A DNA stretch of 17,069 nucleotides from positions 1 to 17,069 of the forward strand of contig JAFQVE010000595.1 in NCBI GenBank assembly GCA_017408185.1, given 5' to 3'. The stretch's first letter is position 1. Every line of letters begins with the position of its first letter. Positions 1 to 8,900 of this stretch are shown one piece after another. The notes below the pieces were generated by a model. That model saw only the letters and a list, made by a program, of their open reading frames with translations. It was not told the DNA's origin and ran no database searches. This stretch comes from Oscillospiraceae bacterium. Lineage in GTDB: Bacteria; Bacillota_A; Clostridia; Oscillospirales; JAAYXM01. A program made the translations under genes and the position numbers.

Positions 1-337
1 CAGTTCCCGCCATCGCATGATATCCAAGGAGAATTACTGCATCGCAGTCCTCTATCCCCTTATACCGTTCTTCACCCATATAACCGCAAATATAGTAGTC
101 TGCATTTTCGGAAAGCTTTTCATAGATAACGGTCTTGCTTGAAGCATGACAATCCCGTACATGGATTTTCTCGGCGCCGACTTCCTTTGCGGCATTAACG
201 CACGAGTTTATATCCTCTGTCATCATAAGCCTCGCCTCTTGTATCTTTATGGGATCGTCCGTAATCTGATCCCTCGAGAATACGCCGCTTATTCCTTCAA
301 GATCCACCATTATATACAGATTCATATACACAAACAT
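1..337 (-). CDS. M55 family D-aminopeptidase (DppA-like), N-terminal part, runs off left edge
   Basis: The first 112 residues of a probable zinc-dependent D-aminopeptidase of family M55 (B. subtilis DppA type). Such enzymes are cytoplasmic and release N-terminal D-amino acids from short peptides. The N-terminus reads LYIMVDLEGISGVF, giving the conserved metal pair D12/E14; RDCHAS supplies H64 and LLGYHAMAGT supplies H107, all at the spacing expected for the family. The rest of the family's roughly 270 residues, including the later metal-ligand Glu and catalytic region, lies outside the window. I chose ATG at 337 because AAGGAAAGGA sits directly upstream; a later in-frame GTG (331) and ATG (325, MNLYIMVD) are alternatives. 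It lies 41 bp after the amidohydrolase gene on the same strand, so it is probably the last visible gene of the operon. A complementary C-terminal M55 piece is present at the other end of the window. Confidence 0.88.
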   Translation of the reverse strand, partial: MFVYMNLYIMVDLEGISGVFSRDQITDDPIKIQEARLMMTEDINSCVNAAKEVGAEKIHVRDCHASSKTVIYEKLSENADYYICGYMGEERYKGIEDCDAVILLGYHAMAGT

Positions 338-378
338 TCCTTTCCTTAGATCATTGATAGTATTATGCACATACCAAT

Positions 379-1266
379 TTATAGCCCAAGAAGCTTTTCT
401 GCATTTTTGCGGATGATTTTTTCGTAATTCTCCCGGCTTATCATTTTATCTTCCATCATTTTTGTTAGGAACATATCAAAGTCATACTGGAAAGTTGCAT
501 TTACATTACAAACATCCGTTCCGTAGTATATTCTGTCAGAAAACTCTTCAATAAACTTTGCAGCATACTCAGGATCACGCATCATTGCATTTGCGCCGCT
601 TCCGGCAGATAAATCACAACTGAGATTACCATATTCACGCATAAGCTTCGGCATTCTTCCCTCTGTTACCTTACCTTTGGGATAGCCGTTGCGTTCGTCC
701 TGTGTTAAATCTGCCGATATCTCGCTCCAAAAAGCAGCAGAATGTCCGATAAGCTTTAAATCAGGATACTTTTTGAGCATCTTTTCTATTCTCGGAAGCC
801 CAAGGTCATCTATTATCCCGTATGTACCTCGCTCTACCGGAGAAATATGTATAATCAACGGCATATCGCACTGTGAAACATGATAGAAAAGATTGTCCAT
901 CAGTGGGTCATCAGCATAAATTGTTGCCGTAGTTTCTCCGACTCCTTTTGCGCCGAGAGATTTATAATGATTGATAAGATAGCTTAAGTCTGCTGTACTA
1001 TCGTTTGATATCATTCTCGGGTCTATATCGCAAAACCACATAAATCTGTCAGGATGCTGCACGGTAATAAATTTTGCTTCTTCATTTGAATGCTGCAAAA
1101 ATGTTCCTTCCGCCGATACCCCCGGCAATATGACACCAATATCTACATTAAGCTTATCATGTATAGCGATTTGTTCTTTGACATCAAGTGTTCTTGAACC
1201 GTTAAATCTTCTCGGGGCATACTCCGGAAATGCAGTTATGTGACAGTGAATATCAATCTTTTTCAT
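379..1266 (-). CDS. Amidohydrolase-2 family metal-dependent hydrolase
   Basis: A 295-residue TIM-barrel hydrolase of the amidohydrolase-related (PF04909-type) group, which includes decarboxylases and lactone or amide hydrolases. The N-terminal metal motif is DIHCH (H7, H9). It is followed by PLIIHIS and KLIGHSAAFW, each contributing a barrel histidine, and by the late aspartate in YYGTDVCN. Length is normal for the family. There is no signal peptide, so it acts in the cytoplasm. The start at 1266 is supported by AAAGGA 8 nt upstream. It sits between the substrate-binding lipoprotein (93-bp gap containing a stem-loop) and the M55 peptidase gene (41-bp gap). Context suggests processing of an imported product or substituent, such as hydrolysing a lactone or amide or decarboxylating an acid. 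The substrate cannot be read from the sequence. Confidence 0.85.
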   Translation of the reverse strand: MKKIDIHCHITAFPEYAPRRFNGSRTLDVKEQIAIHDKLNVDIGVILPGVSAEGTFLQHSNEEAKFITVQHPDRFMWFCDIDPRMISNDSTADLSYLINHYKSLGAKGVGETTATIYADDPLMDNLFYHVSQCDMPLIIHISPVERGTYGIIDDLGLPRIEKMLKKYPDLKLIGHSAAFWSEISADLTQDERNGYPKGKVTEGRMPKLMREYGNLSCDLSAGSGANAMMRDPEYAAKFIEEFSDRIYYGTDVCNVNATFQYDFDMFLTKMMEDKMISRENYEKIIRKNAEKLLGL

Positions 1267-1308
1267 TTTCTTTTTCCTTTCTAAAGCTAAAAGAAGTTAA
1301 TCGAGGTA

Positions 1309-1352
1309 TACAACAGGAAAGTTCTGAATTAGGTTAGAACTTCCCTGTTGTA
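1309..1352 (-). promoter_or_regulatory. Long intergenic stem-loop without U-tract
   Basis: Arms of 17 nt (1336-1352 and 1309-1325, core ACAACAGG/CCTGTTGT) are complementary except for one G.U pair, around a 10-nt loop. The stem begins 8 nt after the stop codon of the binding-protein gene. The following minus-strand sequence (TACCTCGATTAAC) is not a U-run, so this is not a standard intrinsic terminator. It may stabilise the 3' end of the upstream transcript, or attenuate or process the transcript before the amidohydrolase gene. Confidence 0.6.
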
Positions 1353-1359
1353 ATATAAT

Positions 1360-2907
1360 TTATTTTACGCGATTATATGCGCTTTCGTACGCAGCAAGAA
1401 CTTCATCCACACCCATCGACTTAAGCGTCTCAACAAACTTATCAAAGCTCGAAAGCGGCTCCTGACCGAGCATGAACTTTATAAGCATTTCTTCGGTATA
1501 TGTCTTCAGTCCCGTGTTATAGGTATCAATAACCGCCTGCTCTTCATCGTTAAAATCAAGCCACAATCCCATCGGATAATACGGAAGCATATGCTCAACA
1601 ACGATATTCTCGCTTTCAAGCGTTGTTTCAGACTGTACAGCCTTTGCGGCATCCGGGTCAAGGCGGGTAAAGGAGCCGTAGAGCTGGAAGCCGTACAGTG
1701 TGTTCGGACCACTGCCTTTTTCGTCAGTTATAAACTTTTTCTCGCCGTTTACAACCTCATAGGTTTCGCCCTCTTTACCCCATGAAACAAGCTCCATTGC
1801 CTCGTCGGTATACATCCAGTCAACAAACTTTGCGGCATTTGCAATGCTGTCAGCTTTACCGGTATCCGGAATAGAAATACCTATCATCTCAATGTCGCCG
1901 CGCTCCATCATGGAAACGCCTTTTTCCGGATTTGCAACAGGCGGAGCGAATGCCTGGATTTTAAATTCCGGATTCTCGTTTTGTGCAAGATTATTATAGT
2001 GGTCGATTCTTAACTGAAGATGCGGCATAATGAACGTTCTGTCCGTAAGAACAAGCTCATCAAACGTCGAACCATTCATCGTTACGCAATCAGAAGGCAT
2101 CAGCTTTTCACTGATCATCTTAGTGTAGAAGGTCACCACCTCAAGTGCGGTATCCTCAGTTGCGCCCCAGCGCCACTCGGCGTCATCGTGGTCATAATAT
2201 GCAACCGGCTGCCACCACTTATCAAATGATGAGCCGGGCAGGTCAAACACATAGCCAAAGCTTCTTGTGCTGTAAGGATAAGAGTCCGGATACAGTTCTT
2301 TTAATGTTTTTGATACCTCGTAAATCTCGTCGAAGGTTTCAGGGGCTTTGAGTCCGTGTTTTTTGAAAATATCCTCGCGGTAGAGCCATGCGCGCATACG
2401 CGTTCTGCCCTCGCGGCCCGTTCCCGGAGTATAGTATATTTTACCGTCTGCACGCTTACGGTTTTTGACAGCAACGTCATACTCTTCCTCCGAGAGACCG
2501 GAAAGCCATGCGTTGTAGTTTGGCATATATGCCTCTAAATCCTCAAATGCGATAAGTCCCTCGCCTGCATATGGTGTATGCGCATTCATTACTTCAAATG
2601 CCATCAAATCGGGAAGCTCTTCACGTGCCGCAAACATAACCGGAAGCTTTGTTCCCATATCAGTCGCCGGGATAGCGGTAATATCAAGCGTCGCGCCCGA
2701 GCCCTCCTCCATATATTCCCACAGCTTCCAGTCCTCGCGGAAGGGCCAGCCCGAATTCGAGGGAACTACCATGGTTATAACATCATCCTTTGTAAGCGGC
2801 TCTCCTGCCCCTGTGCCGTCAAGCTGAGTCGCTCCGCCGCCTCCGCCGCACGCGCAGAGCGCAAAAAGCATAACGGTTGCGAGGGTTAAAGCGATAAGTT
2901 TTTTCAT
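1360..2907 (-). CDS. Extracellular solute-binding lipoprotein (LplA/YtcQ-like, sugar ABC transporter)
   Basis: A 515-residue substrate-binding protein of an ABC importer, of the large class that usually binds oligosaccharides. The N-terminus MKKLIALTLATVMLFALCAC is a lipoprotein signal with lipobox LCAC (lipidated Cys at residue 20), followed by a Gly-rich spacer. Family-typical stretches are ADGKIYYTPG, LYREDIFKKHGLKAPETFDE, AAKFVDWMYTDEAMELVSWG and the C-terminal region around LSSFDKFVETLKSMGVDEV. A tryptophan-rich patch (WW and WRW near residues 231-250) could stack on sugar rings. The longer start at 2916 is rejected because AAGGA (2917-2921) would abut it; ATG 2907 leaves 9 nt. That ribosome site lies in the 7-bp gap after the lyase stop codon, so the two genes are probably translationally coupled. 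No permease or ATPase gene is in the window; related proteins usually pair with LplB/YtcP-type permeases encoded nearby or elsewhere. Confidence 0.9.
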   Translation of the reverse strand: MKKLIALTLATVMLFALCACGGGGGATQLDGTGAGEPLTKDDVITMVVPSNSGWPFREDWKLWEYMEEGSGATLDITAIPATDMGTKLPVMFAAREELPDLMAFEVMNAHTPYAGEGLIAFEDLEAYMPNYNAWLSGLSEEEYDVAVKNRKRADGKIYYTPGTGREGRTRMRAWLYREDIFKKHGLKAPETFDEIYEVSKTLKELYPDSYPYSTRSFGYVFDLPGSSFDKWWQPVAYYDHDDAEWRWGATEDTALEVVTFYTKMISEKLMPSDCVTMNGSTFDELVLTDRTFIMPHLQLRIDHYNNLAQNENPEFKIQAFAPPVANPEKGVSMMERGDIEMIGISIPDTGKADSIANAAKFVDWMYTDEAMELVSWGKEGETYEVVNGEKKFITDEKGSGPNTLYGFQLYGSFTRLDPDAAKAVQSETTLESENIVVEHMLPYYPMGLWLDFNDEEQAVIDTYNTGLKTYTEEMLIKFMLGQEPLSSFDKFVETLKSMGVDEVLAAYESAYNRVK

Positions 2908-2923
2908 GTTGAACATTCCTTTC

Positions 2924-5900
2924 TTACTTTATATAATCCAGTATTCTCTTAATCAGCACCGCGACCTCGGCACGTGTGGTGTAATCAGTTGGAGCGATTT
3001 TCCCCGATTTGCCGTTTACAAGGCCGCTTGTTATAAGTGCTTCCACTGCATCCTGTGCATACTCTGCAACAGAAGTGAAGTCTCCATAATCAACATCTGC
3101 ACTTTCGAGCTCTACCCCCAGTTTTGTAAGTGCACGGTGGACTATAACCATCATATCCTGACGGGTGATAGTATTGCGTGGTGCATACTTATTATCACCT
3201 ATACCGGATATAATTCCGTTATTTCTTGCTATTGCAAGCTCTGCGGCAAAGTAATCGGATGCAGCTACGTCTGCAAAGTTCTCCGCATTTTCGCTTTCAA
3301 GCTTAAATGCACGGACAAGGAGCAGCGCAAAGTCTGCGCGGGTTATGTTCTTTGCGGGCGAGTATGTGCTTGCAGACGTGCCCTTTATTATTCCATCTGC
3401 TGCAAGAGTGTTTATCGCATCCTCTGCCCAGGCGTGGTTAGAGAGGTCTGTGAAACGGATAGTATCCGTTTCACCCGAGGCCTCGGGTGATTTTTCGGTA
3501 TTTTGTGTATCGTCCGTTCCGGTATTTTCAGAGGCAGAATCATCCGGTATCGGTGCTGCACCGCCGCCTCCGCCGCCGGAGGTGCCGGAATTGTCGGTTG
3601 ACGTGCTGCTGCCGGTCGTTCGTCCGTAAACCGTTACGGTAAAGTGAACTGTTGTTTCAAGGACACCGTCACTCGCCGTTACTGCAACGTGATTCTCTCC
3701 GCCCTGCGAGTCGTCCGGCTTCCACGTAAGCGTTTTTGTCTCCTGATTGATGCTCATTCCGCGCGGAAGCGTTGTTCCGATGAGCGTAAGCACTTTTCCG
3801 CTCATGCTCTCGGCGTTTATCGGGATAGTTACCGTGCTTCCGGCCGAAACCGTGTAATCGTCGGGCTGTTCTACCACCGGTGCCCTGCTTGTAATTGCCG
3901 ACAGCGGAATTCTCAGTGACTGCCCTTTTTCAATATTGTAAACGTATCCGCGGTCAATATCATTTGCATCAACGTAGCTTCTGATGACCGAAACCGTTCC
4001 GATATTGAGAACAACATCGTCGCCATCGTATTTTGCACTTTCAATTCTGTATGCACTGTTGTCAATTCCGTCGTTGTCTATATACACATACTTGCCCGAA
4101 AGCGCATCGGTGTCAACCGTCTGTCCTGCAGTCGGTGTGAAAACAATGCTGTTTTCCATCTTAAGCTCGTCGGTATAGCTCTTTACTGTGCCTGTATACG
4201 CTGCAAGAGCCTCTTCCTTTTCTTCGTCTGCAAACTTAAGAACCTCTCCGTCGTTTAAGTAGCTGTATAGCACCGCATCCGGGCTTACCTCTCCATCAAA
4301 GGAGATAACCCCCGCAAAGCCGCGGAAATTGATATTGCCGTCAACTATATAATCAATCTCACTGTTCGTGGAGTAAATTATATAGTCAATTCTGCCGTTT
4401 TCAAGCTCTACGCGAACTGCGCCGTAAGAGTCTCCTGTGCCCGGCTTTGTCCCTGCCTGTCTCTCCATCGGAAGCTTTTCGATGCTCTTGATATACTTAT
4501 TTCCCGCTTCATACGGCTCCAGCACCGTTGTAAAGGTGGTGTTGAGGTTTGAGCCCTTGTTTCTCACGAGCAGATATTCAAGGTTTCCTATATTTGCGTT
4601 CGAATCCGTCCGCGGCGGATATGCCATCGCAAACGTAACCTCTTCCATCGGGTCATCATTCACCATTGTAAGACGCAGGCGGATATCCCGCTTCTGCGGA
4701 AGAACCTTGTTCCAGTCTTTAACCTTAAACTCAACGGAGAAATCTTTCTCTATCGTATTGAATGTACGTATGTTTCGGAGCCATGTGTATCCGCGCGGAT
4801 ATTTTCCGTTATTGATGCCTCCCGGATCCGGACCGTATTTTACATCCGCACCGGCATATGTGCCATATTCGTTCCCAAACACATCTTCATACATTGGAGT
4901 TTCCGTCATGTCGGAAAGACCGGAAACCGCCGAAATTTCATCAGACTGGCTGTGGAAGCTGTACATATGATCATTACCGCCGTTTATGTGGAAGAAATCA
5001 ACGCCATATGAAATTTCATCGTCCACCTCGACCATAATCATTGAACGTCGATAATCGTCCGTCTCTTCATAGACATCTTTGCTGATATCCATAAGCTTAA
5101 CTCTGCCCGAGTCGTCAAAATGATGCGAGGTTCCGACATCATCGCGGACTTCCTGCTCGTTCTCGTCGACAATCACCGTGTTGTGCGAAATGGTTGTCTC
5201 TACCCACTCATATCTGTTCGGCTGGTCGCCGGTCTGCTCGGGATATCCGATATCCGGAGCAACGTTAAGACCAAACGCCGAAGCAAAGAGGTTAAGCCCG
5301 TCTTTATGCCCGTGACCGCCGCTCGCGCCAAAATAAATTGCAAAGTCGCGGTTTGTGTTCGTCTCGGTAATTGAGCTTGCCGAGTTGTGCTTTGCACCGG
5401 CGCGAAGCGCTGCGAAGCCATAGCCGGTCATCATGTCGCTTTCGAGCGCATATTCGCCGTCTTCTTCGACAATCCTCTCAATGTCCTCGGTAACCTTTTC
5501 CGGATCGTCATCGAGAATAGAGCCGCGAAGTCCCTCTGCGGTATCGCCGTTATACATATAAAGCGCGCGGGCTATATCTCTGTCGCCGGTATATCTGAAC
5601 GCAGTAAGACTTGCCTCGGGATCCATAACTATACCTCGGCTTGCAACTGCGCCTGAGTCACCGGTCTGTGTTCCGTAATATCCGCCGAGCGTAAGACGCG
5701 CCTGAGCATCAAACATATTAATAAACCTGGCGTTCTTAAACAAATCCACGCTCGGATAAAGCTCATATCCGGAAAGAAGCTCTGCAAACTCAATAAGGTT
5801 TGCAACCCAGCCGCGGTTATATCCGGGAGCATTCTCATTACCGTTACCGTCGCGGTCCACCTGCTCGATGAGATACTGCATCGTCGCGCCGCCGGTTCGC

Positions 5901-8900
5901 GGCGCCGGATTATCCGCCGTGCTCTGCGCCGTCCCCGGTTTCATTACCCATTCAAGCATTTCAGCAGTTTCGGGCAGTCGGTTCAGCGCGACCGCAGCTG
6001 CAACAACCACTGTCTGCGTCATACCGAAGTTACCGGCAAGGTCGCTCATGACCGTAGCATCGTATAGCTCAAGCAGGATATTGTCTTCAACATGCTTGCG
6101 GAGCGCACCCGGGCTGTTCTTGAGATTTACCGGAATGGGATTTCCGTTTTCATCACGCTTCCAGTGTCCGTTCTCATCCATCTCATATCTCGGAGACTTC
6201 TTTGAAAGATATTCTGCCAAATACGGGTCGTTGTAAATAGGAATAAACGCGTCATATGCACGTGCAAAATCTTTTGCAATTGCGTTTTCCCAAACAGGGT
6301 CTAAAATTTTTCCGCGGTAGCCGTCGCCTCTGAACGAGTCCCAACGCTTCCAGTTGAAGGACGGATAGAAATCGGCAACGCGGTCAAGGAGAATTGCACC
6401 TGCACGTCCGTACTTTGCATCGCCGGTATAAACAAAGGCGTCGGTTAACGTGGAGATGGCTCTTTTTATCATTTCGTATGAGCCGTGCCATAAACCCTCA
6501 TGCAGATAATATGCAATATATGTATGCTGAACAGGACCTTTCGATGTTCCGTCTGAATACCACGCAGTACCGTCGCTCTCTTTATAGTAGCTCGGATCGT
6601 ATCCCGGAAGCGTTTTGTCCTCAATAAACGGCTGGTGATAACCAAAGCCGTCGTCAACCGCCCAGCCGGTAATGCCAAGCTCCTTGTCGATATCCTTATA
6701 CATATCGTTGGTGAGATATCCGCCCGCAACGTTGTAGCCGTAAAACTCCTTCCATGCATCGTTTCTCGGGTCGTTCTTTATCCACTCTGCCGAGCCGGGC
6801 TCCGGTGCGCTGTCTATCGGACGCTCGTGCGTACACTCCTGCCCCGCCTTTACATGCTCGCAGACAAACAGCTCATGGTGCTTCTGCAGCGCCTGAGCGT
6901 AGCTCCACACTGCTCCGCTCTCGGTGATACCGAGCTCATAGAAGCTTCCAAAGTCGTTTGACGGGAAAAGACGCTTGCAGTCCGGGCACTGAATCTTCCA
7001 CGGACGGGAGAGCATATCTACGTTCCACGCATATGAACCGTATTCAAGACCGATGTTGCAGCCGCACTGACGGCAGAAGAACTTCTGCGGGTCGTATTTA
7101 TGACCTACGTGATAATATCTCGGAAGCCCTTCCGGAACCATGCGCTCATAGAGAGACTCAAGGTTCTCGACGTATTTATCCGCCTGCTGCTTTATTGCCT
7201 CTACTTCTTTTTTTGCCCAGGAGTATCGCGAGGCGTTGAGCTTTGCGTTCTCTCGCTCCTTAATCGTGTAAATCGCGGGGTTTATTGTCGAATCCCAAAC
7301 AACGCCTATCGTTACAGGCGGTATTGAAAGCTTGTCAACCCCGTCTTTATATTCTGCCGAGACCACAGGGGAAACAACAATCTTTCCGACCGCCTTACCG
7401 GTTACCGTGCCGTCCTCGGCGATGTCTGCCGCATCTGCTCCCTGCATTACATTCCACGTGATATACTTTCCGGGGATTTCAACCGTCTTTCCGCTGTTCA
7501 TTGCAAGCAAAAGCTTTATTTGCGTTCTGCCATAAATGTAAATGCTTTCATCATACGATACGGTTATGCCCTTTTGCGTATCAATTCCGGAGGTGTCCTC
7601 AACCTCAAGCTCAAAGCTTGCCGTAACCGTGATATTTTCATAAGTAATAATCGCCGTAATGGTCGCTGTTCCTTCATTTAAGGCTGTGATATTTCCGTTT
7701 TCGTCAACGGCTGCAACCGTCTTGTCGGAGGACTTGAATATTATTTCATCCAGATCTTCAAAGGAATAATCTATCACCTCATCATCACCGGAGAAAAGCG
7801 CGGGAAATGCCTTTGCCGTTGTGCCGACTTCCATTTTCGTCTCTCCGTTTTCAAGAGACAGCTCTGCACGGGCAAGCGTACTTGTGTTCGTGAAAGAAAT
7901 ATAAAGCGGATACCATGCGTCGCCGTAGCCTTTTTCTGCCGCTGTTCCGTGGACAGCCTTGAACACCACGAGATATTCCCCCGGGTTTTCAATCTGTGTT
8001 TTTCCGAAAGTCTCCGTCACGCCGGTTGTTGCTTCTGCGCGGTAAGTATCTGCCGCTCCACCGTAAAATTCGTTGTCGGTCACAAGCTTTGCCGCAAGAT
8101 TTGCTATGTTATCCTCGGTAGCCGGCATGATATAAAGCTCTACTTTCGCCGCGCGGTTACGCGAATAACCCGTTGTCGATATTTCATAATTTCCTGCTGC
8201 GGGGATTTTTACCTTAAACGCAAGATATGAATTGTCCTCTATTCCTTTCCATACAATCTGTGAAAGGCTTGCAGTTGCGCTTGGAAGTCCTATTGTCGGA
8301 TATTCATCGCTGATGTTTGAAACAGCATGGAATATCCAGTTTCTGTATTCCGTGTATTTCACAAGCTCATGAAGCTTTTCTGCAGTATCCCCCGGATATA
8401 TATCCTGCCTTAAATCAATCTTGAAGCTTAACGGATACTCAACCGAGCCTTCCTCGCCTACGCTTACCGCCACGGCGTCTGTTTCGTGGACGATGCCTCG
8501 GATACGCACCCTTGCCTTGATTTCCGCAGTACCCACACCTGCGCCTATAAGCTTCTTTCCGTCATCATCAAGCTCAATTACATTATCGGCAGTCTGGCTT
8601 ACTATTTCATAGCCTACAATCTCGCCTGCGGAAAGAAGTGTTCTGTCCCTCTGCTCAAGGCGTATAACCGGCACAAGCTCTCTGCCTATGCTTCCTATTG
8701 AAGGAGCATAGAGATATGCACTGATAATATTATAGTCTTCGCTGACGAAAATTTCCGTTTCCTTTACATATGCGCTTCCGTCAATCAGAATGAGCGTTTC
8801 AATGGTTGCGTTTCCCTCTCCGATTGCTTTAAAGGTTTTTCCGTCATCACATATTTCAAGAATATCGCGGTCGTCCTCAGCTACGCTGTGCGCGATATAT

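Noticed and set aside
2906..3490. Plus-strand open frame of 194 codons
   Set aside because: It lies antisense to the SLH-domain coding region; its translation is rich in Cys and Tyr with no recognisable domain, and there is no ribosome site. It is a shadow of the minus-strand gene.
2829..3580. Similar GC-rich CCGCCGCCTCCGCCG tracts in the lipoprotein and lyase genes
   Set aside because: Each encodes a short Gly run in a linker; shared codon use for polyglycine explains the resemblance without any mobile repeat.
4437..4970. Plus-strand open frame of 177 codons
   Set aside because: Antisense to the lyase core, low-complexity Ser/Arg/Phe composition and no promoter or ribosome site.
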